Made by a program: the position numbers and the translations under genes. Of a stretch of 64,000 nt of DNA, positions 42,178-51,722 are shown one piece after another. Source of the stretch: Azospirillum lipoferum (GTDB lineage Bacteria > Pseudomonadota > Alphaproteobacteria > Azospirillales > Azospirillaceae); NCBI RefSeq assembly GCF_024170005.1, contig NZ_JALJXJ010000004.1, positions 372,001-436,000 on the forward strand. Direction: 5' to 3'. Numbering within the stretch: the first letter of the stretch is position 1; the number at the start of each line of letters is the position of its first letter. Below the pieces are notes generated by a model that saw only the letters and a list, made by a program, of their open reading frames with translations, was not told the DNA's origin and made no database searches.

Positions 42178-42820
42178 CTTCACCCTGTGGGACATCCTGT
42201 CCAACCTGCTGCTGGCGGCGCGCTGGACGGTGCTGCTGTCGCTGATCGCCTTCGTCTCCGGCGGGGTGGCCGGGCTCTTGCTGCTGGTCGCCCGCGTGTC
42301 GCCGGTGCCGCCGCTGCGCGTCGCAGCCCGGCTGTTCATCGAGGTGTTCCAGGGCACGCCGCTGCTGATGCAGCTGTTCATCGTCTTCTTCGCCCTGCCG
42401 CTGATCGGCATCGAGACCTCGGCCTGGACCTCGGCCGCCGTCGGGCTGACGCTGTTCACCGCCGCCTATCTCGCCGAGATCTGGCGCGGCTGCGTCGAGG
42501 CGGTGCCGAAGGGCCAGTGGGAGGCCTCGGCCAGCCTCGCCATGACGTTTCCCGAGCAGATGCGCCACGTCATCCTGCCGCAGGCGCTGCGCATCGCCGT
42601 GCCGCCGACCGTCGGATTCTCGGTGCAGGTGGTGAAGGGCACGGCGGTGACCTCCATCATCGGCTTCGTCGAGGTGACGAAGGCCGGGACCATGATCACC
42701 AACGCCACCTTCCAGCCCTTCCTGGTCTACGGGCTGGTCGGGCTGATCTATTTCGCCCTGTGCTACCCGCTGTCGCTGTCGGCCAAGGCGCTGGAAAGGA
42801 AGCTGAATGTCGCCCGTTAA
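42170..42820 (+). CDS. Polar amino acid ABC importer, permease 2
   Basis: A 216-residue HisQ/GlnP-type permease; it starts at a GTG inside the previous gene. FIEVFQGTPLLMQLFIVFFA and the EAA loop EASASLAMTFPEQMRHVILP match its partner, so the two form a heterodimer. It overlaps the ATPase gene by 14 bp. Confidence 0.92.
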   Translation: MLNFTLWDILSNLLLAARWTVLLSLIAFVSGGVAGLLLLVARVSPVPPLRVAARLFIEVFQGTPLLMQLFIVFFALPLIGIETSAWTSAAVGLTLFTAAYLAEIWRGCVEAVPKGQWEASASLAMTFPEQMRHVILPQALRIAVPPTVGFSVQVVKGTAVTSIIGFVEVTKAGTMITNATFQPFLVYGLVGLIYFALCYPLSLSAKALERKLNVAR

Positions 42821-43556
42821 GACACCACTGGTGAAGCTCTCCGCCATCCGCAAGTCCTTCGGCCCGGTGGAGGTGCTGAAGGGCGTCGACATGGCGGTGG
42901 AGGAGGGACAGGTCGTCGCCATGATCGGCCGCAGCGGCTCGGGCAAGAGCACCCTGCTGCGCAGCATCAACGGGCTGGAGCGCATCGATGGCGGCGTCAT
43001 CGAGGTCGACGGCGAATGCGTCGACCCCGGCCAGATCGACCTGCGGGCGCTGCGCCAGAAGGTCGGCATGGTGTTCCAGCAGTTCAACCTGTTCCCCCAC
43101 CTGACCGCCGGCGAGAATGTCATGCTGGCGCTGAAGGTGGTGAAGAAGCAGGACAAGGCCACCACCCGCGCCGCGGCGGAAGCGGCGCTGGCCAAGGTCG
43201 GGCTGGGCCACAAGTTCGACGCCTACCCGTCGCAGCTGTCGGGCGGCCAGCAGCAGCGCGTCGCCATCGCCCGGTCTCTGGCGATGGCGCCCAAGGTGCT
43301 GCTGTGCGACGAGATCACCTCGGCGCTCGACCCCGAACTGGTCGCCGAGGTGCTGGGCGTGGTGCGCAAGCTGGCGGAAGAGGGCATGACGCTGATCCTG
43401 GTGACGCACGAGATGCGCTTCGCCCGCGAGGTCTGCGACCGGCTGGTCTTCATGCATGGCGGCCGCATCGCCGAACAGGGACCGCCGGCCGAACTGTTCG
43501 ACCGGCCGTCCACGCCGGAACTGGCGCAGTTCATCGGCATGGTCGAGGCGCGCTGA
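42807..43556 (+). CDS. Polar amino acid ABC importer, ATPase
   Basis: A 249-residue GlnQ/HisP-type ATPase: Walker A GRSGSGKST, Q-loop VFQQFNLFPH, signature LSGGQQQRVAIAR, Walker B KVLLCDEITSALD, H-loop THEM. It ends 26 bp inside the convergent MocR gene. Confidence 0.93.
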   Translation: MSPVKTPLVKLSAIRKSFGPVEVLKGVDMAVEEGQVVAMIGRSGSGKSTLLRSINGLERIDGGVIEVDGECVDPGQIDLRALRQKVGMVFQQFNLFPHLTAGENVMLALKVVKKQDKATTRAAAEAALAKVGLGHKFDAYPSQLSGGQQQRVAIARSLAMAPKVLLCDEITSALDPELVAEVLGVVRKLAEEGMTLILVTHEMRFAREVCDRLVFMHGGRIAEQGPPAELFDRPSTPELAQFIGMVEAR

Positions 43557-45108
43557 GCGGCGTGTCTTCGTCGGCCCGGGATTCGGCCCGGGATTCGGCA
43601 AGGGTTTCGAGGGCGGCGCCCAGCCGTTCGATCCCCTGGGCGATCTCGCGGTCCTCCAGGCCGGCATAGCCGATCACCAGACCGGGATGGTTCGGACGGC
43701 CGGAGTCCGGGCGGCCGGAGAGGGATGACGGGTCGTAGAGCGGGGTGATGGGGTACACGCCCACACCCGCCGCCCGCGCCGCCGACACGATCATTGCCTC
43801 CCGCTCCAGCGGGAAGCGGGTGAGCCAGGCGACGACATGCAGCCCGGCCTCGGCGCCCTCCACCCTGACCCCGTCGCCCAACCGGGTCCGCAAGGCGGCC
43901 AGCAGGGCGGCGCGCCGCTCCCCGTTGCGCCGCCGCACCCGCCGGACGTGCCGTTCATAGGCGCCGCTGGCGAGCAGATCCGCCAGGGCGCTCTGTTCCA
44001 GGGCCGGCGTGTGGCGGTCCGCCAGCCGTTTCGCCGCACGGAAGGCCTGGATCAACGGCCGCGGAACCACGAGGTAGCCGAGCCGCAAGGCCGGCGAGAG
44101 CGTCTTCGACACCGTGCCGAGATAGATGACGGTTCCGGCCTCATCCAGGGCCCCGTCCAGGCTTTGCAGGGTGGGGATTGGGGCGACGTCGAAACGATAT
44201 TCGCCGTCATAATCGTCCTCGATGACAGTGGCCCCGCAGGCCTGCGCCCAGGCCAGCAGATCCTGCCGGCGGCTGACCGACATGACGCTGCCGAGCGGGA
44301 ACTGGTGGGACGGCGTCACATAGGCCAGACGGGCGGGCGGCAGCCCTTCCGTGCGCATCCCTTCCCGATCCACCATCCGCGGGACCAGCCGGGCGCCGGT
44401 GGCGACGAGGATGTCGCGCGCCGCCGCATAGCACGGGTCCTCGATGACCGCCGCCTCTCCGGGATCGAGCAGCAGCCGCACGCACAGGTCGAGGCCCTGC
44501 TGCGACCCGTTCACCACGATGATCTGGTCGGGATCGCAACGCAGCCCCCGCGCCCGCCAGAGATAGGCCTGCAGGGCCGAGCGGAGTTCGGGCGAGCCGG
44601 ACGGATCGCCATAACGGAGGCGGGAGGGACGGCGCAGGATGGCGGCATCGACGGCCCGCTTCCAGGTGAGGGTGGGGAAATCCGACGCGGCGAGTTCGCC
44701 ATAGCGGAAGTCGATGACGGGCCCACCGGTTTCGGCGGGATGGTGCAGGGGAAGGCCGGCCAGCCGCCGCCCGAATTCCGAAAGCCGGGGTAGAGGCGCG
44801 CCGGTGTCCGGCGGCGCCGTTTTCAGGTCATCGGGTCTCAGGCTATCAAGTCTCAGGCCAGCCGGTCTCAGACCTTTTGGGACCTGGGGCCTTGCGCCCT
44901 GCCTCACCTCCAGATAGCCCTCGGCGGCGAGCTGTTCATAGGCGGCCGTCACCGTCGTGCGGGACACGCCGAGGTCGGCGGCAAGCGCGCGTGACGACGG
45001 CAGGCGCGCGCCGGGCGGATAAACGCCATCGGCGATCTGGGCCCTGATCGCGTCGCCGATCCGGGACGCGATGGTCCTGACCCCATCCGGCTGTGGAAGC
45101 GTGGACAT
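43531..45108 (-). CDS. MocR/PdxR-family regulator (GntR HTH fused to aminotransferase fold)
   Basis: A 525-residue protein. An N-terminal GntR HTH (ARLPSSRALAADLGVSRTTV) joins a linker and a class I aminotransferase-like domain with the PLP lysine in YLGTVSKTLSPALRLGY. PdxR-like members control vitamin B6 genes; others control taurine or GABA use. It is divergent from a PaiB-like gene (100-bp gap), its probable target. The C-terminus (AESRAESRADEDTPLSAPR) is encoded by a tandem repeat at 43571-43600 and reaches into the end of the ABC ATPase gene. Confidence 0.9.
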   Translation of the reverse strand: MSTLPQPDGVRTIASRIGDAIRAQIADGVYPPGARLPSSRALAADLGVSRTTVTAAYEQLAAEGYLEVRQGARPQVPKGLRPAGLRLDSLRPDDLKTAPPDTGAPLPRLSEFGRRLAGLPLHHPAETGGPVIDFRYGELAASDFPTLTWKRAVDAAILRRPSRLRYGDPSGSPELRSALQAYLWRARGLRCDPDQIIVVNGSQQGLDLCVRLLLDPGEAAVIEDPCYAAARDILVATGARLVPRMVDREGMRTEGLPPARLAYVTPSHQFPLGSVMSVSRRQDLLAWAQACGATVIEDDYDGEYRFDVAPIPTLQSLDGALDEAGTVIYLGTVSKTLSPALRLGYLVVPRPLIQAFRAAKRLADRHTPALEQSALADLLASGAYERHVRRVRRRNGERRAALLAALRTRLGDGVRVEGAEAGLHVVAWLTRFPLEREAMIVSAARAAGVGVYPITPLYDPSSLSGRPDSGRPNHPGLVIGYAGLEDREIAQGIERLGAALETLAESRAESRADEDTPLSAPRPCR

Positions 45109-45208
45109 CGACTGGACCGGTCGGAAAGAGGGAAACTGGCCGTTCAATGTGGGCCAGTTTTCCCGGAAACTCCATCCCGACGAATTTTGTCCCGGCAAGG
45201 AGGCCCGA

Positions 45209-45832
45209 ATGTATATCCCCGCCGCGTTCCGCGAGACCGACCTGCCTTTCATCCATGAGACGATGCGGGCCGCCGGGCTCGCCAATCTGGTCACGACCGT
45301 GGCCGGCGAGTTGGTGTGCTCCCCCCTGCCCCTGTTCCTCGCTGCCGACGAGGGCGGGATGGGCACGCTCTACGGTCATCTGGCGAAGGCGAATCCGCAG
45401 TGGAGGGAGACGCCGGCGGCGGAGGCCCTGGCGATCTTCATGGGGCCGGACGCCTATGTCACCCCATCCTGGTACGAGGGCAAGAGCCGGGACGGCAAGG
45501 TCGTTCCGACCTGGAACTATGTGGCCGTCCACGCCTATGGCCCGGTCGAGTTCTTCGAGGATGCCGAGCGGCTGCTGGAGGTCGTCACGCGCCTGACCAG
45601 CCTTCACGAGGCGTCGCGCCCGCAGCCCTGGGCCGTTGGCGATGCTCCACCCGACTTCGTCCGGGCACAGTTGCGCGGCATCGTCGGTGTGCGGATGCCG
45701 ATCACCCGGATCGACGCCAAGCGGAAGATGAGCCAGAACCGCAGCGGGACGGACAGGGCGACGGTGAAGAGGGAACTGTCCGCGAGCGGATGCGAACGGG
45801 AACGTCAGGCCGCCACCCTCATCCCGGAGTGA
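45209..45832 (+). CDS. PaiB-like FMN-binding protein
   Basis: A 207-residue FMN_bind_2/PaiB protein. MYIPAAFRETDLPFIHETMR, LPLFLAADEGGMGTLYGHLAKAN and VPTWNYVAVHAYGPVEF are diagnostic. PaiB was first described as a Bacillus transcription modulator; proteobacterial members are FMN-binding and often next to PdxR-type genes. AAGGAGG (45197-45203) precedes the ATG at 45209. It is divergent from a MocR regulator that probably controls it. Confidence 0.88.
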   Translation: MYIPAAFRETDLPFIHETMRAAGLANLVTTVAGELVCSPLPLFLAADEGGMGTLYGHLAKANPQWRETPAAEALAIFMGPDAYVTPSWYEGKSRDGKVVPTWNYVAVHAYGPVEFFEDAERLLEVVTRLTSLHEASRPQPWAVGDAPPDFVRAQLRGIVGVRMPITRIDAKRKMSQNRSGTDRATVKRELSASGCERERQAATLIPE

Positions 45833-46391
45833 CGCAGGATTGCGCCGCCGGGGGACGGCGCGACAAAAAAGGAATATTATCCTTTAATAAATCGCCTCGC
45901 GGCAAGGTCGCACGACGCAGTGTCCTCACGGTTCTTAACTTTCTTGCAAGCGAAAAAGGCCGTTCGCGATTTTGTCTTACCCCTGTGGCTGTAATTCTGA
46001 CCGGCGGGTTTCTATCAATCCAGTGCCCGAATGGATCAGTATATATGGCTCACATCTGCCATCATCTCGCGGTATTTTTGAAAGAATGATGCGTATGTGC
46101 GGAAAAGGTATCGGTAAGCCGCATCTATGTCTTTTGAGATCGACTTTGCAAAGTCAGGAAAGGAAAAGTAGATATTGAACTTTCAGAAATAAGACTGCTG
46201 GAGTGGTGCGCAACCCTGTGACCATGATGGGATATAGTTCGCTGATCTGATCCCTCCCCCTTGAACCCCCCTGTGACGGGCTGGGCCAAATTTGCCACAA
46301 GGTTCGAGAAAAGTTAAACGGATTTGGAAAGGTTTCGTTAACCATTGAAGCCCCAGCATGGCTTCAACACAACGGACATAGGATTGAAGTC
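45833..46391. other. AT-richer intergenic region upstream of the GH5 gene
   Basis: This 559-bp stretch is visibly AT-richer than its surroundings. Short ORFs in it have no RBS or family features. A GC hairpin lies at about 45842-45862 (GCGCCG/CGGCGC). A promoter candidate for the GH5 gene is TTGCCA (46292-46297), 17-bp spacer, TAAACG (46315-46320). Nothing else can be supported. Confidence 0.5.
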
Positions 46392-48776
46392 ATGAGCACG
46401 ACCACCGCGCCGAGCAAGATCGTCGTCAACGCCTACGGCCAGTCCCTGGATGGCGTCGCGCCGCATTTCAAGCTTCTGGTGGATGGTCAGGAGGTCGGTT
46501 CGGCCAATGCGGCCGACCCCTCGTCGAAGGCATACAGCTTCACCGCCGACCTTGCGGCGAACACGGCGCACAAGATCCAGGTCGTTTACGACAACGACAC
46601 CGCGACCAGCGCCTATCGCGACCTTTACGTCCAGTCGATCGAGGTCAACGGCCACACGCTGAAGCCGACCGACGCCATCTATGAGCGCTATGACGATGCC
46701 GCCCCGGCGCCGACCCAGGCCGGCCAGGAAGCCATGTGGTGGGACGGCGCGCTGACCTTCAGCACCCCCGCCAGCTATTTCGGCGGTGCCCAGACCGCCG
46801 CCCCGGCTGCTCCGGCCGCCCCCGCCGCGCCGGCCGCCGGCACCGCCCAGAACGTCATCACCGTGAACGCCGCCGGCAATGCGGCCGCCGGTGAAGGCGC
46901 GCACTTCACCGTGCTGGTCGACGGCAAGCAGATCGGCGAAGGCACGGCCACCGGCACCGACGCCAAGGATTACAAGTTCACCGCCGATCTGGCGCAGGGC
47001 AAGGCCCACGCGGTCGAGGTGAAGTACGACAACGACGCCGTGATCGACGGCGCCGACCGCAACCTGTACGTCCACAGCGTCAGCGTCGACGGCAAGACCG
47101 TGGCGGCCACCGACGCCGCCATGTCGGTCCACCGCACCGCCGACGGCGCCGACCTGGGCGCCACCACCGACCTCTATTGGGACGCCACGCTGACCGCCAA
47201 GCTGGACGCCAGCCACTTCGCCGCCTCCACCGGGTCGGCGGGGGGCTCCACTGGCGGCTCCACCGGGGGCAGCACGGGCGGTTCCACGGGTGGCAGCACG
47301 GGTGGTTCGACCGGCAATGCCGGCAGCGGCGATGCCTCGCTGTCGCTGACGGTCGGCAACGTCACGGTGTCCGATCCGGGCATGGTGAAGAGCAGCAGCT
47401 CGATCAACGGCTTCCTGCACACCAACGGCAACCAGATCGTCGACGAGAGCGGCAACAACGTCCGGCTGACCGGCGTCAACTGGTTCGGCGGCGAGGGCTA
47501 CAACTACGTGCCGTCGGGGCTGTGGGCCGACAGCTACCAGCACCACATCGACAGCATGAAGAGCCTGGGCTTCAACGTCATCCGCCTGACCTGGGCCGAC
47601 GACATGTTCGACAGCACGGCGGTCACCAACGGCATCGACTATTCGAAGAACCCGGACCTGAAGGGCCTGACCCGGCTGGAGGTCTATGACAAGGTCATCG
47701 ACTATGCCGGCAAGAACGGCATCAAGGTGATCCTCGACCACCACCGCAACGACGGCGGCGCCGGCACCAACGAGCACGGGCTGTGGTACACCGACAACAA
47801 CCCCGAATCTAAGGTGATTGCGGACTGGCAGATGCTGGCCAAGCATTATGCCGGCAACGACGCGGTGATCGGCGCCGACCTGCACAACGAGCCGAGCGTG
47901 TCCGCCACCTGGGGTGACGGCAATCAGGCCACTGACTGGGCCGCGGCGGCCGAGCGCATCGGCAACTCCATCCAGTCGGTCAACAAGGACTGGCTGCTGC
48001 TGGTCGAGGGCACGGAGTGGAGCAGCACGCTGGCCGGCGTGAAGAACCATCCCATCGAGTTCGACACTCCCAACAAGCTGGTCTATTCGCCGCACGCCTA
48101 CGGCCAGAGCGTCGGCCAGTTCAGCTGGCTGTCGGATCCGAACTATCCGAACAACCTGCCGGCCCAGTACGACAGCATGTGGGGCTACATCTACAAGAAC
48201 AACATCGCCCCGATCCTGGTCGGCGAGTTCGGCGGCCAGATGAACAGCGCCGCCGAGCAGACCTGGGCCAGCACGCTGATCAAGTACATGAACGGCGACT
48301 GGAACCTGGACGGCAAGAGCGATCTGGCCGCCGGCCAGCAGGGCATGAACTGGACCTACTGGGCGTGGACGCCGGAATCGGGCGACGTCGGCGGCCTGCT
48401 GCAGGACGACTACAAGACCGTCGATCCGACCAAGATGAACATCATCAAGGCGGGCCTGGCGGCCAACTCCGGCAGCTCGGGCACCGTCGCCGGCAGCGAC
48501 GAGGCGGTCTTCACCGTGCAGCTGGCGAAGGCGGTCACCACCGCCACCACCATCGAGTACGCGACCGAGGACGGCACCGCCAAGGCCGGCAGCGACTACA
48601 CCGCCGCCCACGGCAGCCTGACCTTCCAGCCGGGCGAGACCACCAAGACGGTCACCGTGCACATCAACGGCGACAACAACGCCAACGAAGGCACGGAGAA
48701 CTTCCTGCTGCACCTGACCCACGGCACCGCCAACCTGGGCACCGCCACCGGTTTCATCACCGACCACGCGGCGTAA
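46392..48776 (+). CDS. GH5 endoglucanase with two xylan-binding-like modules and a Calx-beta domain
   Basis: A 794-residue protein. Two N-terminal modules (about 1-130 and 155-285: SKIVVNAYGQSLDGVAPHFK, HKIQVVYDND; then VITVNAAGNAAAGEGAHFTV, HAVEVKYDNDA) are homologous to those of the beta-helix protein at 34144. A (GGST)n linker leads to a GH5 cellulase-type barrel: GVNWFGGEGYNYVP, HNEPS (acid/base E500) and ILVGEFGG (nucleophile E612). It ends with a Calx-beta domain (YATEDGTAKAGSDYTAAHGS). It should cut beta-1,4-glucan or xylan-type polymer. No Sec signal peptide is seen, so export would need another route, perhaps type I secretion. Confidence 0.88.
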   Translation: MSTTTAPSKIVVNAYGQSLDGVAPHFKLLVDGQEVGSANAADPSSKAYSFTADLAANTAHKIQVVYDNDTATSAYRDLYVQSIEVNGHTLKPTDAIYERYDDAAPAPTQAGQEAMWWDGALTFSTPASYFGGAQTAAPAAPAAPAAPAAGTAQNVITVNAAGNAAAGEGAHFTVLVDGKQIGEGTATGTDAKDYKFTADLAQGKAHAVEVKYDNDAVIDGADRNLYVHSVSVDGKTVAATDAAMSVHRTADGADLGATTDLYWDATLTAKLDASHFAASTGSAGGSTGGSTGGSTGGSTGGSTGGSTGNAGSGDASLSLTVGNVTVSDPGMVKSSSSINGFLHTNGNQIVDESGNNVRLTGVNWFGGEGYNYVPSGLWADSYQHHIDSMKSLGFNVIRLTWADDMFDSTAVTNGIDYSKNPDLKGLTRLEVYDKVIDYAGKNGIKVILDHHRNDGGAGTNEHGLWYTDNNPESKVIADWQMLAKHYAGNDAVIGADLHNEPSVSATWGDGNQATDWAAAAERIGNSIQSVNKDWLLLVEGTEWSSTLAGVKNHPIEFDTPNKLVYSPHAYGQSVGQFSWLSDPNYPNNLPAQYDSMWGYIYKNNIAPILVGEFGGQMNSAAEQTWASTLIKYMNGDWNLDGKSDLAAGQQGMNWTYWAWTPESGDVGGLLQDDYKTVDPTKMNIIKAGLAANSGSSGTVAGSDEAVFTVQLAKAVTTATTIEYATEDGTAKAGSDYTAAHGSLTFQPGETTKTVTVHINGDNNANEGTENFLLHLTHGTANLGTATGFITDHAA

Positions 48777-48804
48777 GGGGGCGGCGCTTCTACCGCATGA
48801 TGGG

Positions 48805-48841
48805 GCCGGTCCGCGTCGAAAGGCACGGGCCGGCTTTTTTC
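48805..48841 (+). terminator. Rho-independent terminator after the GH5 gene
   Basis: GCCGGTCCG (48805-48813) pairs with CGGGCCGGC (48826-48834) including one G-U pair, followed by TTTTTT. It ends within the convergent gene's 3' end. Confidence 0.85.
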
Positions 48842-48845
48842 GTTT

Positions 48846-49691
48846 TCAGTCCGATCGCCTGTTCCGGCCCTGCGTCCGGAAGAAACCGTTGAGAGCGTCG
48901 AACGGTTCGGCCTCGGCAAGCGCGTCGAACCGGCCGTGATCGGCCAGCATCCGTGCCGCCCGCAGGAAGCCGCCCCAGGCGGCGCGGCTGAGCGCGCTGC
49001 CCAGGCTGATCCGCCGCACGCCCAATCCGGCGATCTGCTCCACCGTCAAGCCGATCGGCGCCGAGACCAGCAGGTTGAGCGGCTTGGGTGCCACCGCCTC
49101 GACCGCCGCCCGGATGGTTTCGGGCGTGCGCAGACCCGGCGCATAGAGCACGTCGGCGCCCGCCGCGGCATAGGCCGGCAGCCGGCGCATCACCTCCTCG
49201 ACGGCGGCCGGATGGTCGACCAGCACGGCCTCGCAGCGGGCGGTCAGCAGCACGCCCGTCCCGCGCAGCGCCTCCGCCGCCGCGGCAATGCGCTCGACGG
49301 CCTGATCGAAATCGTACAGCGGCTTCGCCGGGTCGCCGGTGGCGTCCTCGACCGACAGGCCGGCGACGCCGGTGTCGGCGCAGAGCCGCAGGTTGCGGGC
49401 CAGCCCGTCGAGGTCGTGGGCGTAGCCGGATTCGAAGTCGGCATTCACCGGCAGGGCGGTCGCCCGGACGATGTCGGCGATGTGGGACAGCATGTCCGCG
49501 CAGGGCACCGCCCAATCGGTATCGGGAAGCCCGCGTGAGAAGGCGAACCCCGCCGAGGTGGTCGCCAGCGCACGGAAGCCGAGATGTTCCAGCATCAGGG
49601 CGCTGCCGACGTCCCAGGGGTTGGGAATGACGAAGCAGCCGTCGGTGTGGAGATCGGCGAAGGCGGCGCGGGTCTGGCGGTGGTCGGTCAT
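48846..49691 (-). CDS. Isocitrate lyase/PEP mutase-family protein
   Basis: A 281-residue (beta/alpha)8 protein of the ICL/PEPM superfamily. FVIPNPWDVGSALMLEHLGF, ALATTSAGFAFSRG, PVNADFESGYA and GLSVEDATG are the family signature. The isocitrate lyase K-K-C-G-H loop is absent, so it is a C-C bond lyase or phosphonomutase-like enzyme of unknown substrate (relatives include oxaloacetate decarboxylase). The start is the ATG at 49689-49691. It follows the glycan operon by 128 bp but is probably separate. Confidence 0.82.
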   Translation of the reverse strand: MTDHRQTRAAFADLHTDGCFVIPNPWDVGSALMLEHLGFRALATTSAGFAFSRGLPDTDWAVPCADMLSHIADIVRATALPVNADFESGYAHDLDGLARNLRLCADTGVAGLSVEDATGDPAKPLYDFDQAVERIAAAAEALRGTGVLLTARCEAVLVDHPAAVEEVMRRLPAYAAAGADVLYAPGLRTPETIRAAVEAVAPKPLNLLVSAPIGLTVEQIAGLGVRRISLGSALSRAAWGGFLRAARMLADHGRFDALAEAEPFDALNGFFRTQGRNRRSD

Positions 49692-49818
49692 CACGGTCTC
49701 CCTGTGGAACGGCGGCGCGGACTCGGTGCAGGGTAAGGGCGCAGGGTAAGGCGGCGCTCCGGTGCAGTCCATCGGCCGCAATCCATTGGCCGCCGGTTTG
49801 ACGCGGATCGCCACGCCG

Positions 49819-50580
49819 CTACACCAAGCTCCCGATATCCGGCCACTCCAGCGCCGGATGTACTGCCAGCCGCTCCAGCAGGCGGTCCAGCAGATCCCAG
49901 ATCGCCTCATCATGCACGCGGTGGTGGGTCAGCAGGCCGATGGGCTCGGCAGGGTTCCGCCTCCCCTCGCGCCGGTCGCGCAGTTCGCGGCACAGCAGGT
50001 CGAGCAGCGCGTCGAGCGGCACGGCGGAGCGGGTGCCGCGCCAGTCGATCAGGTCGAGGTGGGTGTTGACCCAGACGATGCCGTCCTGCTTCGCCGGAGA
50101 CGGGCCGAAGGCGGAGACGGCGCGGTAGCCGGATGCCGACAGGCAGGCCGGCATGTCGGGGGCCATGCGGTTCCAGGGCGGGACGAACAGCGGCAGAACG
50201 CGGTCCCCGAACAGGGCGCGCAGGGTGGACAGGCCGCGTCCGGCCTCGGCCCGACGGATCTCGGGCGGACGTTCCGGGCCGAACTCGCACTTCTTCCTGC
50301 CGGGGGCGGCGTGGTCGGTGTGGGACCAGCCATGGACCAGCGGGGTGACGAAGGCATGGCCGGCGAGTGCGTCGGCGAGTGCGTCGGCGAGCGAGGGTTC
50401 GGCGTCGGCCGGGATGACGGCGAGGCCGAGGGGGATGCCGGCCCGGGCGCAGCGATTCAGCAACCGGTCGAGCTGCGGGCTGGCGGCGACCGCATCGTCG
50501 TCGCGCAGCCACAGGGGGCAGTGGCGGCCGAGGTCGGTCCAGCGGGCCAGTTCGTCCTCAACTGCGGTCCAGCTCGTCAT
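49819..50580 (-). CDS. Polysaccharide deacetylase-like protein (NodB-type fold)
   Basis: A 253-residue protein. HCPLWLRDDDAVAASPQLDR provides the N-terminal D-D motif and PLVHGWSHTDHAAPG the H-x-x-x-H metal site of NodB-like deacetylases, with a later TPPWN-like FVPPWNR. Deacetylation of a cell-surface or intermediate glycan is inferred. No signal peptide is seen, so it probably acts in the cytoplasm. It is the last gene of the six-gene glycan operon; its ATG overlaps the previous stop (ATGA). Confidence 0.75.
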   Translation of the reverse strand: MTSWTAVEDELARWTDLGRHCPLWLRDDDAVAASPQLDRLLNRCARAGIPLGLAVIPADAEPSLADALADALAGHAFVTPLVHGWSHTDHAAPGRKKCEFGPERPPEIRRAEAGRGLSTLRALFGDRVLPLFVPPWNRMAPDMPACLSASGYRAVSAFGPSPAKQDGIVWVNTHLDLIDWRGTRSAVPLDALLDLLCRELRDRREGRRNPAEPIGLLTHHRVHDEAIWDLLDRLLERLAVHPALEWPDIGSLV

Positions 50581-51722
50581 GACGTCTTCTCCGTCAGCAG
50601 GGCTTCGACGATCTCCACGCTACGCGTGGCACCGGCCAGCGCGTTGGGGCTGAGCGGCGGGATGCGGGCACCCAGCACGGACTGCAACGCTTTGGCGAGG
50701 CTGTCGGGGGTGAGGTCGGCCTCGCGCAGGGTGGCGATGCCGGGCTGACGGGCCAGGATGGTGGCGCGGATGGTCTGTTCGACCTCCTTGCCGTCCTCGA
50801 ACGGGCAGAAGACGCTGGGCACACCGGCTGTCAGGCAGTCGAGCGCGGTGTTGTAGCCGCAGCGGCCGAGGGAAGCGGCAGCGCGGCCCAGCAGGGCGCG
50901 GAAGTCGGGACGCACCGGTTCCACCAGCAGGCGGTCGGGCGGGGCCAGGACGCGCAGCCGGTCGGCCAGCGCCGCGTCGCCCTTCGCCACCAGCAGGCGC
51001 CAGCGCTGCGGCAGGGCGGCGGATGCGGCGCACAGGGCTGCGGCCTCGAAGACCGGGCGGCCGACCGGGCCGCCGCCGGCGGTGACCAGGATCTCGCCCT
51101 GCCCGTCCGTTCCGTCGTCGGGGACGGGCGGCGGCGGGACGACGAAGCCGGTGTAGCGCAGCAGCGGCTTCATCGCCGGGGTCAGCGGCCAGCTGTCCTC
51201 CAGCGGGATCAGGGCGGGGTCGGAATGGACCAGCACGCCGTCGTAGAAGCGCAGAAGCCGCTGTTCGGTCTCGGCGACGCGCTTTGGCTTGGAGGGCGGG
51301 GCCAGGATGTCGCGGACCGACGCCAGCGTCAGCGGCGGTTGGGGCAGGCCGCGGGCGCGCTCCAGCAGGGCGTCGAACTCGGTGGCCAGCGCGCGGCGGC
51401 CGAAGGGGAAGAGTTCGGTGATCAGCACATCGGGCTGCCGACTGTCGAGCAGGCCGGTCAGCATCGCCTGCCGGGCGGCGAAGAGGCCGGCATCGGCAGG
51501 GCGGCCGTCGGTGCCCAGCAGGGTGGCGAAGTCGGCGCCGTCGCTCGCCAGGGGCGGCAGCTGGTGCAGGGTGGCGTTGCCGGTTTCGAGATGGGGGGCG
51601 GGACGGCCGCCGCTGGCGACATCGACGCGCCAGCCGCGGGCGGAGAAGGCCTCGGCCAGGGCCAGCGCGCGGCTGAGATGGCCGGTGCCGAGCAGATGGG
51701 TGACGGCGATCAGCAGCTTCAT
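50577..51722 (-). CDS. Glycosyltransferase, GT28/MurG-like fold
   Basis: A 381-residue GT-B protein. MKLLIAVTHLLGTGHLSRAL is the MurG/GT28 N-terminal G-x-G-H loop; ILVTAGGGPVG and RAAASLGRCGYNTALDCLTA with VPSVFCPFEDGKEVEQ form the C-terminal nucleotide-sugar site. The acceptor is unknown. It overlaps the phosphatase and deacetylase genes by 4 bp at each end. Confidence 0.83.
   Translation of the reverse strand: MKLLIAVTHLLGTGHLSRALALAEAFSARGWRVDVASGGRPAPHLETGNATLHQLPPLASDGADFATLLGTDGRPADAGLFAARQAMLTGLLDSRQPDVLITELFPFGRRALATEFDALLERARGLPQPPLTLASVRDILAPPSKPKRVAETEQRLLRFYDGVLVHSDPALIPLEDSWPLTPAMKPLLRYTGFVVPPPPVPDDGTDGQGEILVTAGGGPVGRPVFEAAALCAASAALPQRWRLLVAKGDAALADRLRVLAPPDRLLVEPVRPDFRALLGRAAASLGRCGYNTALDCLTAGVPSVFCPFEDGKEVEQTIRATILARQPGIATLREADLTPDSLAKALQSVLGARIPPLSPNALAGATRSVEIVEALLTEKTS

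Noticed and set aside
45842..45866. Terminator of the PaiB-like gene
   Set aside because: The hairpin is followed by A residues, not T, on the forward strand.
45972..46345. Small ORFs in the AT-rich gap before the GH5 gene
   Set aside because: No RBS, no recognisable sequence features, and both strands have comparable chance ORFs.
46338..48767. 809-codon open frame opposite the GH5 gene
   Set aside because: Same reason: shadow of the GH5 gene, which has both catalytic glutamates.
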